64,000 nt of DNA, from positions 89,268-153,267 of the forward strand of contig NZ_BMML01000012.1 of assembly GCF_014645815.1 (NCBI RefSeq). Direction: 5' to 3'. The position numbers were made by a program, and so were the translations under genes. Under the pieces are notes generated by a model, which was given only the letters and a program-made list of their open reading frames with translations, was not told the DNA's origin and did not search any database. The stretch's first letter is position 1. Each line of letters opens with the position of its first letter. This document shows positions 8,918-16,698 of the stretch, piece after piece. The DNA is from Streptomyces fuscichromogenes (lineage in GTDB: Bacteria > Actinomycetota > Actinomycetes > Streptomycetales > Streptomycetaceae).

Positions 8918-9346
8918 ATGCGTTCTGCCCGCATGATCCTCGCGACGACGGCCGCCACCGCGGCCCTCGCGTTCTCCGCTCCCGCGGCCCAGGCCTCGGG
9001 CTCGGGGAACGGTGACGACGGAGGCCGTGACGACTCCTCCTACAGCAGCAGCAACAGCAAGTTCGACCCCGAGTCCTACAAAGGCCAGGACGACGAGGAG
9101 AAGGGGGACCAGGGAGGCAAGCAGGACCAAGGGGGCAAGCAGGACCAGGGGGGCAAGGGGAAGGACGAGGGCGGCTCGTCGTGGGGCGGCGACGAGGAGA
9201 GCGACCGGCCGCACGGTGGCATGCACACCGGCGGCGGCGGTCTCGCCACCTCCGGCGTCACCGGCGGCGGGCTGGCCGTCCTCGGAGTCGCGGCCACCGG
9301 TGCCTACGCGCTGCGGCGCAGGAGGGTCCCCGGACCGGCGTCCTGA
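8918..9346 (+). CDS. Secreted low-complexity surface protein, candidate sortase substrate
   Basis: The 142-aa product has a Sec signal peptide (cleavage after about residue 26, APAAQA), then a hydrophilic Asp/Gly/Ser/Gln/Lys region with three DQGGK repeats near residues 70-85. A C-terminal hydrophobic stretch (GLAVLGVAATGAYAL) is followed by an RRRR tail. That layout is a cell-wall sorting signal, but no LPXTG is present; LATSG just before the hydrophobic stretch is the nearest candidate. The gene has a strong GGAAGGA ribosome site and is followed 110 bp later by a sortase gene, so surface attachment is the likely fate. Confidence 0.75.
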   Translation: MRSARMILATTAATAALAFSAPAAQASGSGNGDDGGRDDSSYSSSNSKFDPESYKGQDDEEKGDQGGKQDQGGKQDQGGKGKDEGGSSWGGDEESDRPHGGMHTGGGGLATSGVTGGGLAVLGVAATGAYALRRRRVPGPAS

Positions 9347-9456
9347 CGGGCCCGCGCATACGGGGGCCGCGCTGCCGTCGGCGCTCCACACGCCGACGGC
9401 ACCGCGACCCCCGTGTCCCGCCCTCCCGCTGCCGTGACCCAGAAAGGTGACCTCCG

Positions 9457-10143
9457 ATGGCGGCTGGCCCCACCACCCCGAACCCCGACGACCGCGAAGG
9501 CCCGGACGGTCAGGGCGGCCCCGCCGGCTCCCCGCGCGGCGGACGGCTGCCCGTGTGGGGCATCGCCGTCCTGCTCCTGGCCGTGACGCTGATCGGCGGA
9601 CACAGCAAAGGCTCCGCCGCCGCGGGCAGCAGCCCGGCCGGGATCACGGACGCCCTTCCCTCGGCCGATCCGCTCCGGTCCGGCGAGGCGCTACCCCGGT
9701 CCACGCCGACCCGCCTGCTCATCCCGAAGATCGCCGTCGACGCCCCCTTCACCGCCCTCACCATGGGCTCCACGGGTCAGCTGGAGCCCCCGCCGGCCGA
9801 CAACACCAACCTCGTCGGCTGGTACTCCAGGGGCGCGGCGCCGGGCGAGGCGGGCACCTCGATCATCGCGGGCCACGTCGACACCAAGACGGGGCCGGCC
9901 GTCTTCGTCAGGCTGGACGAACTGGAGCGCGGCGACCGCTTCACGGTGAGCCGGGCCGACGGCACCGACGCGAACTTCGTGGTCGACGCCGCCGACACCT
10001 TCGCGAAGGACGACTTCCCCAGCGACCGCGTCTACGCGGACACCCGCCGCCCCGAGGTACGCCTGATCACCTGCGCCGGCGACTACGACCACGACGTCAA
10101 GGACTACACGGAGAACCTGGTGGTCTTCGGCCACCTGATCTGA
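9457..10143 (+). CDS. Class F-type sortase
   Basis: The 228-aa protein has a short cytoplasmic N-terminus, one membrane segment (LPVWGIAVLLLAVTLIGG, residues 30-47) and an extracellular sortase domain. Catalytic His lies in TSIIAGHVDT (about residue 147) and catalytic Cys in VRLITCAGDYD (about residue 207). The active-site Arg cannot be placed with certainty by eye. The size and the LLIPKIAVDAPF opening fit the actinobacterial class F group, which is less studied than the housekeeping class E sortases of Streptomyces. It would cleave a sorting signal and join the protein to the cell wall. The AAAGGTGA ribosome site supports this start. Confidence 0.85.
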   Translation: MAAGPTTPNPDDREGPDGQGGPAGSPRGGRLPVWGIAVLLLAVTLIGGHSKGSAAAGSSPAGITDALPSADPLRSGEALPRSTPTRLLIPKIAVDAPFTALTMGSTGQLEPPPADNTNLVGWYSRGAAPGEAGTSIIAGHVDTKTGPAVFVRLDELERGDRFTVSRADGTDANFVVDAADTFAKDDFPSDRVYADTRRPEVRLITCAGDYDHDVKDYTENLVVFGHLI

Positions 10144-10178
10144 CGGACCCGATCCGGCGGCACGCCACGGAGCCCGCC

Positions 10179-11192
10179 TCAGCCGCCCGTGGACTCCCGC
10201 ACCACCAGGCGGAACGGACCGGTGAACTCCTCCCGTTCCGGCCCCGGGCCGCCCTGGTCGATGCGGGCCGTCAGCAGGGCGACCGCGCGTTCGGCCATCA
10301 GGTCGTGGTCCGGGTCGACGGTGGACAGGGAGGGGACGAGGTACGCGCTCTCGTCGACGTTGTCGAAGCCGATCACCCTGACCTGCTCCGGCACCCGGAC
10401 CCCGGCGTCGGCGAGGGCCCGCAGCACGCCCATCGCCACCGTGTCGGTCACGCAGAACACCCCGTCGAAGCCGAGTCCGTACGCCATCCGCTCCCGGACG
10501 CCGCGGGCGGCCTCCCGCATGGTGAGCGACTCGGTGGTCACCACCAGCTCCGGGTCCGCCGGCAGCCCCGCGGCGGCCAGCGCCCGCAGGTATCCGGCGT
10601 GTCGCAGGCTCGACACGTCGGCCTCACCGCCCAGCCGCCCGCACACGATCGCGATCCGCCGGCAGCCCCGCTCGACGAGATGGCGGGTCGCGGCCTCGGA
10701 GGCCGCCTCGTTCGGCATGGCGACATGGCCGACGGGCCCGCCGAAGATCCGCTCGCCGAGGATCACCACCGGATGGTCGACGTCGAGCGCCCCGACGTCG
10801 GCGGGTCCCATGCCGACCGTGCTGAGGATGAGCCCGTCGTAGAGCCGGTTGCGGGACAGGGAGAGCGCCGCGAGCTCGTTCTCGCGGCGGGCGTCGGTCT
10901 GTTCGATGCTCACCCGCAGGCCGTGCCGGGCGGCCGCCGCGATGATCGAGGCGGCCAGCCGGCCGTAGTACGGGCGGTTGATCTCGGGGACGGCCAGGCC
11001 GATGGTCCCGGTACGGCCCCTGCGCAGGGTGCGGGCGGCCACGTTGACCCGGTAGCCGAGCCGGTCCACCGCCTCCAGGACGCGTTCCCGGGTGGCCGGG
11101 CGGACGTTGGGGTGTCCGTTGATCACGTTGGAGACGGTCATCGCCGACACCCCGGCGGCCTTCGCCACGTCCTGGATCGTCGCCACGGTCAC
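10179..11192 (-). CDS. LacI-family transcriptional regulator of the arabinoside locus
   Basis: The N-terminal helix-turn-helix reads ATIQDVAKAAGVSAMTVSNV, followed by the LacI hinge helix and a periplasmic-binding-protein-like sensor domain (GLAVPEINRPYYGRLAA through VIGFDNVDES). The GTG at 11192 overlaps the GH27 stop as GTGA, which suggests coupled translation; a second GTG six bases later (11186) has better spacing from GGGAG and is the alternative. The gene is last in the GH51-GH27-lacI run, so it probably represses its own operon and perhaps the divergent GH2/GH43 genes until a pentose or galactose-type inducer is present. Confidence 0.9.
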   Translation of the reverse strand: MTVATIQDVAKAAGVSAMTVSNVINGHPNVRPATRERVLEAVDRLGYRVNVAARTLRRGRTGTIGLAVPEINRPYYGRLAASIIAAAARHGLRVSIEQTDARRENELAALSLSRNRLYDGLILSTVGMGPADVGALDVDHPVVILGERIFGGPVGHVAMPNEAASEAATRHLVERGCRRIAIVCGRLGGEADVSSLRHAGYLRALAAAGLPADPELVVTTESLTMREAARGVRERMAYGLGFDGVFCVTDTVAMGVLRALADAGVRVPEQVRVIGFDNVDESAYLVPSLSTVDPDHDLMAERAVALLTARIDQGGPGPEREEFTGPFRLVVRESTGG

Positions 11193-12490
11193 TCCCGCCG
11201 ATCGTCCTCGGCAAGACGATAGAGGGCGGCGCCGTGGGCGGGCAGCACGGCCACCAGGTGCCGGCCGTCGTGGGCGGTGTCGGTGCGGGTCCACAGCTCC
11301 CGGACGCCGTCGCGGGGCGTGGCGCCGATCGCGCCCAGCGGCACCTCGACGCGCCGCTCCTCGTCGGCCAGCGAGAACACCGCCGCGTACCGGGCGTGCC
11401 CGTCGGTGTCCCGGGCGGTCCACAGCACCAGGTCCCGCTCCCGCAGCACCTCCTGGTTGCCGGTGCTGTGCCACAGGACGTCGAGCGCCTCGTCGTTGCT
11501 GAGGAGTTCGATGGTCTCGGGCGGGGAGGTGGGCAGGTCGCCGCCCATCATCAGCGGGGAGCGGGAGACCAGCCAGAGCGTGAGCAGGCTGACCTGCTCG
11601 GGAAGGGTGAGGGCCGACTGGCGGTCCGTGCCGCGTTCGGCGCGGATCCCGATGTGGCCGAGCGGCAGCATGTCGGCGTCCGCCCAGCCCCGCGGGCCCT
11701 GCGAGGGGGCCCAGCGGGCCATCCGCGCGAACTGCGCCTCGACGTCCTCCCAGCGGTCCCACAGGTCGTCGCAGACCCGCCACATGGTGGCGTGCTCCCG
11801 CAGGTGGTCCAGGCGGGCGAGGGACATGTCGGTGCCGGGGGAGAGGCTCAGCTCGATGTCCCGCCCGCTGCGCTCGATCGCCCGCGCGTAGGCCGCGATC
11901 TCCCGCTCGTGGTACGGGAAGAGCATGTCGTCGGCCTTGACGAAGTCGACGCCCCAGGCGGCGAACTGGGCCACCTGGGAGTCGTAGTAGGCCTGGGCGC
12001 CCGGGTGGTCGTGGTCCAGGCCGTGGTTGTCCGAGTTCCAGGCGCACACGGAGTCGGTGTCGGCCACGTCCGCCGCCGTGAACTCCGTCCCGAGCACGGG
12101 CAGTTCCGCCTCGACCGCGCGCCGTGGGATGCCCCGCATGATGTGCAGCCCGAACCGCAGGCCCATGGCGTGCACCCGTGCGGCCAGCGGCCCGAACCCC
12201 GCCCCGGCCGTGGCCGAGGGGAACCTGTTGGGGGCCGGGAGCTGACGGCCGTGGCCGTCCAGGACGAGCGGGGCGTCCGGGTTGTAGCCATGGGCGCGGG
12301 CGGTGGGCTCGTACCACTGGATGTCGACGACGACGGTGTCCCAGCCGTGCGGGAGCAGGTGCTCGCGCATGAACTCCGCGTTGGCGAGGACCTCTTGCTC
12401 GGTGACGGTGGTGCCGTAGCAGTCCCAGCTGTTCCAGCCCATGGGCGGTCGCAGACGGCGGGCGGGCAGCGGACGTGCGGGTCGGGTCAT
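11189..12490 (-). CDS. GH27 glycoside hydrolase (alpha-galactosidase or beta-L-arabinopyranosidase)
   Basis: The 433-aa protein lacks a signal peptide, so it acts in the cytoplasm. It begins its barrel with PPMGWNSWDCYG (residues 15-26), the GH27 signature. VDFVKADDM near residue 190 carries the predicted nucleophile Asp, and RVCDDLWDRWEDV near residue 245 the predicted acid/base Asp. RSPLMMGGDL and the C-terminal beta domain complete the family. Streptomyces GH27 enzymes include beta-L-arabinopyranosidases that trim arabinogalactan, and the neighbouring arabinofuranosidase makes that a fair guess. AGGAG precedes the ATG, and the gene starts 17 bp after GH51. Confidence 0.87.
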   Translation of the reverse strand: MTRPARPLPARRLRPPMGWNSWDCYGTTVTEQEVLANAEFMREHLLPHGWDTVVVDIQWYEPTARAHGYNPDAPLVLDGHGRQLPAPNRFPSATAGAGFGPLAARVHAMGLRFGLHIMRGIPRRAVEAELPVLGTEFTAADVADTDSVCAWNSDNHGLDHDHPGAQAYYDSQVAQFAAWGVDFVKADDMLFPYHEREIAAYARAIERSGRDIELSLSPGTDMSLARLDHLREHATMWRVCDDLWDRWEDVEAQFARMARWAPSQGPRGWADADMLPLGHIGIRAERGTDRQSALTLPEQVSLLTLWLVSRSPLMMGGDLPTSPPETIELLSNDEALDVLWHSTGNQEVLRERDLVLWTARDTDGHARYAAVFSLADEERRVEVPLGAIGATPRDGVRELWTRTDTAHDGRHLVAVLPAHGAALYRLAEDDRRE

Positions 12491-12507
12491 GTGCGCACTC
12501 CTGCGGG

Positions 12508-14031
12508 TCAGCGCTGGTTCAGGGGGGCCTGGACGGTCATGAACGAGTGCGGCGGGAGGGCGAGCCGCAGTCCGCCGCCGGTCACGGACACGCCGTCGAA
12601 CGCCCGGGGGGAGACGGCAGCCGACGCCTCGGGGGTGTTGTGGGCCTGGAGCTTGTCGGCGGTCAGGATCCGGGCGGCCGGTTCGCCGAGCGTCCCGCCG
12701 CGCAGGTCGAGGGTGACCTCGGTGGGTTCCTCGGCGTGCAGGTTGCTCAGCGAGATCAGGACCGTGCCGTCCTTGACGCTGGCGGAGGCGGACAGGGTGT
12801 CGAGTTCGGCGCCGTCCACCGTGCGGCGGGCGTCGTCCGCGCTGAGGTGCACGGCGAGTGAAGTGGCGTCCTGGTGGCCCTTGTTCATCTCGAAGACGTG
12901 GTACGTCGGGGTCAGCACCAGGGCGTCGCCGTCGGTGAGCAGCATGGCCTGGAGGACGTTGACGGTCTGGGCGATGTTGGCCATGTGCAGACGGGCGGCG
13001 TGCTTGTGGAAGATGTCGAAGTGGGTGCTCGCCACCAGCGCGTCGCGCAGGGTGTTCTGCTGGAAGAGGAAGCCGGGGTTGGTGCCGGGCTCCACGTCCC
13101 ACCAGGTGCCCCACTCGTCCAGCACCAGACCGACGGTGCGCCCGGGGTCGTAGACGTCCATGACCGTGGAGTGGCCGGTGAGGATGCGGTCGATGCGGCG
13201 GGCCGACAGCATGGTCCGGTAGTGGTCGTCGGCCGTGAACTCGGTGGCGCTGCCCTTGGCCTCCCAGGGGCCGGAGAGCGTGTAGTAGTGGACGGACAGG
13301 CCCTGGAAGAAGTTCTTCGGGGTGGCCTCGCAGCCGAAGCAGCTGATCTGCTGCATCAGCGTCTCGGTCCACTTGTAGTCGGCCTCGGAGGCGCCGGAGG
13401 CGATCCGGTAGAGCTTGTTGTCGCCGTGGTCGCGGCAGTAGGTGGCGTACTGGCGGGCCAGGTCGGCGGAGTACTCGGCGCGCATGTTGCCGCCGCAGCC
13501 CCAGGTCTCGTTGCCGATGCCCCAGTACCTCACCCGCCAGGGCTCCTCGCGCCCGTTGGCCTTGCGCAGCCGTACCATCGGGCTGTCGCCGTCGCGGGTG
13601 AGGTACTCGACCCACTCGCTCATCTCGCGGACGGTGCCCGAGCCGACGTTGCCGCTGATGTAGGGCTCGGCGCCCAGCAGTTCGCACAGGGCCATGAACT
13701 CGTGGGTGCCGAAGTGGTTGTTCTCCTCGACGTTGCCCCAGTGCGTGTTGACCATCCGGGGGCGCTGCTCGCGCGGGCCGATGCCGTCCTGCCAGTGGTA
13801 CTCGTCGGCGAAACAGCCGCCGGGCCAGCGCAGGTTGGGGATGTCCAGCGCGCGCAGCGCCTCGACGACGTCCAGGCGGATACCGCCCTCGTTGGGGATG
13901 GGGGAGTCCTCGCCGACCCAGAAGCCGCCGTACACGCAGCGGCCGAGGTGCTCGGCGAAGTGGCCGTAGAGGTGGCGGCTGATCGTCGGGCCCTCGATGT
14001 CGAGGTTGATGATCGCGGTGGCGGTGGGCAC
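12508..14031 (-). CDS. GH51 alpha-L-arabinofuranosidase (intracellular)
   Basis: This 507-aa enzyme releases arabinofuranose from arabino-oligosaccharides. Family marks are PNLRWPGGCFADEYHWQDGIG, WGIGNETWGCGG with the acid/base Glu, and VGLVLDEWGTWWDVEPG with the nucleophile Glu. No signal peptide is present, matching the usual cytoplasmic location. The start is the GTG at 14031, which has AGGAG 7 bases upstream; the frame runs further to 14130, but those residues lie over the promoter region. It is the first gene of the GH51-GH27-lacI operon. Confidence 0.92.
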   Translation of the reverse strand: MPTATAIINLDIEGPTISRHLYGHFAEHLGRCVYGGFWVGEDSPIPNEGGIRLDVVEALRALDIPNLRWPGGCFADEYHWQDGIGPREQRPRMVNTHWGNVEENNHFGTHEFMALCELLGAEPYISGNVGSGTVREMSEWVEYLTRDGDSPMVRLRKANGREEPWRVRYWGIGNETWGCGGNMRAEYSADLARQYATYCRDHGDNKLYRIASGASEADYKWTETLMQQISCFGCEATPKNFFQGLSVHYYTLSGPWEAKGSATEFTADDHYRTMLSARRIDRILTGHSTVMDVYDPGRTVGLVLDEWGTWWDVEPGTNPGFLFQQNTLRDALVASTHFDIFHKHAARLHMANIAQTVNVLQAMLLTDGDALVLTPTYHVFEMNKGHQDATSLAVHLSADDARRTVDGAELDTLSASASVKDGTVLISLSNLHAEEPTEVTLDLRGGTLGEPAARILTADKLQAHNTPEASAAVSPRAFDGVSVTGGGLRLALPPHSFMTVQAPLNQR

Positions 14032-14156
14032 GCGGGTACTCCTGTCCAGGAAGGCCGTTGTTCGGGACGCTTCTGTTCGATATGCAGAACGTCGTTCGTC
14101 TCTCCGTTTGTATCGATAAAAAGCTGCCATCCGGCCGTGGGCGCGTCAAGAGCGCG

Positions 14157-14196
14157 GACAGCCCGGCTCCCTGCGGGCACAGGGAGCCGGGCTGTC
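14157..14196 (-). terminator. Strong hairpin terminator after the GAPDH gene
   Basis: A 17-bp perfect stem (GACAGCCCGGCTCCCTG against CAGGGAGCCGGGCTGTC) with a 6-base loop lies 14 bp beyond the GAPDH stop. It has no T tract, as is common in Streptomyces. It separates the GAPDH transcript from the GH51 promoter region. Confidence 0.8.
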
Positions 14197-14210
14197 GCAG
14201 GTGAGGGGTG

Positions 14211-15656
14211 TCAGACCGCCGGGGACGGGAACGTCGGGTACTCCACGCCCGAGACGTGCTGGACGACCCGGACCACCTGGCAGGAGTAGCCGAACTCGTT
14301 GTCGTACCAGAGGTAGAGGATCGCGTTGTCGCCCTCCACCTTCAGCGCGCCGGCGTCGACGATCGACGCGTGGCGCGAGCCGATGAAGTCGCTGGAGACC
14401 GCGTCCGGGGCGGTGATGAAGTCGATCTGGCGCTTCAGCGGCGAGGTCAGCGACACCTCGCGGAGGTAGTCGAGGACCTCCTCGCGGGAGGCCTCGCGGG
14501 CCAGCTGGAGGTTGAGGATCGCGATCGACACGTCCGGCACCGGGACCCGGATCGAGCTGCCGGTGATCCGCGCCTTCAGGTCCGGCAGCGCCTTCGCCAC
14601 GGCGGAGGCGGCGCCGGTCTCGGTGATCACCATGTTGAGCGGCGCGGACCGGCCGCGGCGCTCCGACTTGTGGTAGTTGTCCAGCAGGTTCTGGTCGTTG
14701 GTGAACGAGTGCACCGTCTCCACGTGCCCGCGCAGCACCCCGTACTCGTCGGCCATCGCCTTCAGCGGCGGCACGATCGCGTTGGTGGTGCAGGACGCGC
14801 AGGACAGGATCTGCTCGTCCGGCTTGATCGTGTCGTGGTTGACGCCGTGCACGATGTTCGGGACGTCGCCCTTGCCGGGCGCGGTCAGGACGACCTTCTC
14901 GATGCCCGGGCGCAGGTGGTTCGACAGGCCCTCGCGGTCGCGCCACTTGCCCGTGTTGTCGATGAGGATGGCGTCCCGGATGCCGTACTCCGTGTAGTCC
15001 ACGGCGGACGGGTCGTCGGCGTAGATCACCTTGATCTCGTTGCCGTTGGCGAGGATCGTGCTGTTCTCCTCGTCCACGGTGATCGTGCCCTGGAACTGGC
15101 CGTGGATGGAGTCCCGGCGCAGCAGCGAGGCGCGCTTGACGATGTCCTCGCCGCCGGCGCCGCGCACCACGATGGCCCGCAGTCTGAGGCCGTTGCCCGA
15201 ACCGGCCTTCTCGATGAGCAGCCGGGCGACCAGGCGGCCGATGCGGCCGAAACCGTACAGGACGACGTCCCGCGGTTCCCGGCGGTCGATCTTGTTGGCG
15301 CCGGTGGCACCGGCGACCGCCTCCGCGGTGAACGCCTCGACGCTCAGGCCCCGGTCGTCGGCCTTGTGGGTCGCGGCGAGCATGCCGATGTCGATCTGGG
15401 AAGGGCCGAGGTCGAGCGTGGTGAGCGCCCGCAGGAACGGCATCGTCTCGGTGACCGAGAGCTCGGCACCGTCGATCTGGCGGGCGAAGCGGTGCGTCTT
15501 GAGGATGCTGACGACCGACTTGTTCACCAGGGAGCGGCTGTGGAGGAGGACCGTCACGTCCTGCTCCCGGTGCAGCTTCCCGATGAGCGGGATCATCGAC
15601 TCCGCTATCTCCTCGCGGTTCTTCCAGTTGGTGAACGAGTCGTCGTTGACAGTCAC
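14211..15656 (-). CDS. gap: Glyceraldehyde-3-phosphate dehydrogenase, long form
   Basis: The 481-aa protein is about 140 residues longer than classical GAPDH. The first ~125 residues are an extra helical domain. The Rossmann domain then begins at VVLYGFGRIGRLVARLL, and the catalytic site is ILSCASCTTNAIVPPL with the active Cys. Later segments (ITGSSIRVPVPDVS, LWYDNEFGYSCQVVR) are standard GAPDH. It oxidises glyceraldehyde 3-phosphate to 1,3-bisphosphoglycerate, or the reverse. The GTG start is the first in the frame, and no strong ribosome site is seen. Streptomyces often carry this long paralogue beside a short housekeeping one; its special role is not known to me. Confidence 0.9.
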   Translation of the reverse strand: MTVNDDSFTNWKNREEIAESMIPLIGKLHREQDVTVLLHSRSLVNKSVVSILKTHRFARQIDGAELSVTETMPFLRALTTLDLGPSQIDIGMLAATHKADDRGLSVEAFTAEAVAGATGANKIDRREPRDVVLYGFGRIGRLVARLLIEKAGSGNGLRLRAIVVRGAGGEDIVKRASLLRRDSIHGQFQGTITVDEENSTILANGNEIKVIYADDPSAVDYTEYGIRDAILIDNTGKWRDREGLSNHLRPGIEKVVLTAPGKGDVPNIVHGVNHDTIKPDEQILSCASCTTNAIVPPLKAMADEYGVLRGHVETVHSFTNDQNLLDNYHKSERRGRSAPLNMVITETGAASAVAKALPDLKARITGSSIRVPVPDVSIAILNLQLAREASREEVLDYLREVSLTSPLKRQIDFITAPDAVSSDFIGSRHASIVDAGALKVEGDNAILYLWYDNEFGYSCQVVRVVQHVSGVEYPTFPSPAV

Positions 15657-15785
15657 AGACCTGAATCTCTCGATCGAGCTGGGTGGCGCTCATATGGTAA
15701 ACCGGCCGGTCAATGATCGATCAAGGGGGTCCGGGTGTGATGCCGGTCGCCTGCTCGGCCCTGTGGCGTCCGGGTGCCCGGCAGG

Positions 15786-15825
15786 CCGGTGGCGCCGCTC
15801 ACCACGACGTGATCGGCGCCACCGG
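15786..15825 (-). terminator. Hairpin terminator after the small secreted protein gene
   Basis: CCGGTGGCGCCG (15786-15797) pairs perfectly with CGGCGCCACCGG (15814-15825) across a 16-base loop, 20 bp past the stop codon of the minus-strand gene. Confidence 0.65.
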
Positions 15826-15845
15826 AGGGTCGAACGGAACGCGGC

Positions 15846-16160
15846 CTAGCGGGGGTTGAAGACCACGCTGGCGAAGTGGACGCTGCCGGCCGCCGAGTGC
15901 CCGGGGGCGATCCGGTGCGTGGCGCCCTTGCACTTGGGCTTGCTGTAGACGACGAGCGCCTTCTTCGTGGCGTTCTGCGGCCCACGCGCCTCCTGTGCCA
16001 TTTCGAGGCACTTGCGGTCCGGCGGGTTCTGGATGGCGTACGCCTTGCCCTTGGGCCCCACCCAGACGAACGTCCCCTGGGCGGCGGCCGCCGGGCCCAT
16101 GGTGATGACGGAGAGGGCGAGCCCGCCGAGAGCGACGGCGAGCGGACGGAGCAGGCGCAT
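15846..16160 (-). CDS. Small secreted hypothetical protein (104 aa)
   Basis: The N-terminus is a clear Sec signal (MRLLRPLAVALGGLALS..., cleavage near AAAAQ, residue 27). The mature part of about 77 residues contains two Cys (RKCLEMAQ and KPKCKGATH) that could form one disulfide, and it is basic. AAGGA lies 7 bases before the ATG. I do not recognise the family. It is an exported, possibly disulfide-bonded small protein of the kind common in Streptomyces. Confidence 0.75.
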   Translation of the reverse strand: MRLLRPLAVALGGLALSVITMGPAAAAQGTFVWVGPKGKAYAIQNPPDRKCLEMAQEARGPQNATKKALVVYSKPKCKGATHRIAPGHSAAGSVHFASVVFNPR

Positions 16161-16354
16161 CGTGAAGTCCTTCGTGAAGTGCGAGAACAGTGACAAGGGT
16201 GACAAGGGGCTACGGCAACACCGAGGCCCGACGTCATCACACACCGTCACCGCACCCGAATGCCTCGACGACACGGAAACGTCCCACGTCCGGGGGACCC
16301 GCGTCGGCGTGTCGTTGCGCCGGGTCCGGCCGGCGCGGGCGTGGCGGGGACGGC

Positions 16355-16543
16355 TCACACGAGGGCCACCACCAGGGCGACCGCCACGGTGAGCGCCGAC
16401 AGGCCGACCATCGCGGTCCGCCATCCGAAGCGCGGGGGCGGCCCCGGGGGTACCGGATCGGGGACGTGCCCGTCCAGGTGGGGACTGTCCAGCCAGTAGG
16501 CGTCCGACAGCCGGGCGAAGGAGGGAGTGTCGCTGGGACCCAT
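16355..16543 (-). CDS. Small tail-anchored membrane protein (62 aa)
   Basis: The product begins MGPSDTPSFARLSDAYWLD, has a Pro-rich middle and ends in one membrane helix (AMVGLSALTVAVALVVALV) with no residues after it. This would make a tail-anchored protein with its N-terminus in the cytoplasm. The start is the ATG at 16543; the frame is open further upstream, but without protein-like content. No family is recognised. It is divergent from the 412-aa membrane protein. Confidence 0.55.
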   Translation of the reverse strand: MGPSDTPSFARLSDAYWLDSPHLDGHVPDPVPPGPPPRFGWRTAMVGLSALTVAVALVVALV

Positions 16544-16698
16544 GCCTGTTCCAACGTCCTTGACGCGCGCGGGAGTCGGCGTGGCCGGTGGCGTCACACC
16601 ATCGGGGCAATCGGCTCCCCGGACCCCCGCGGGCTGGGCAGCGGCCGCGGCGATGGTTATAAAGGTGGTATTGCGCGTTTCACCTTGGGGGGCGGGGG

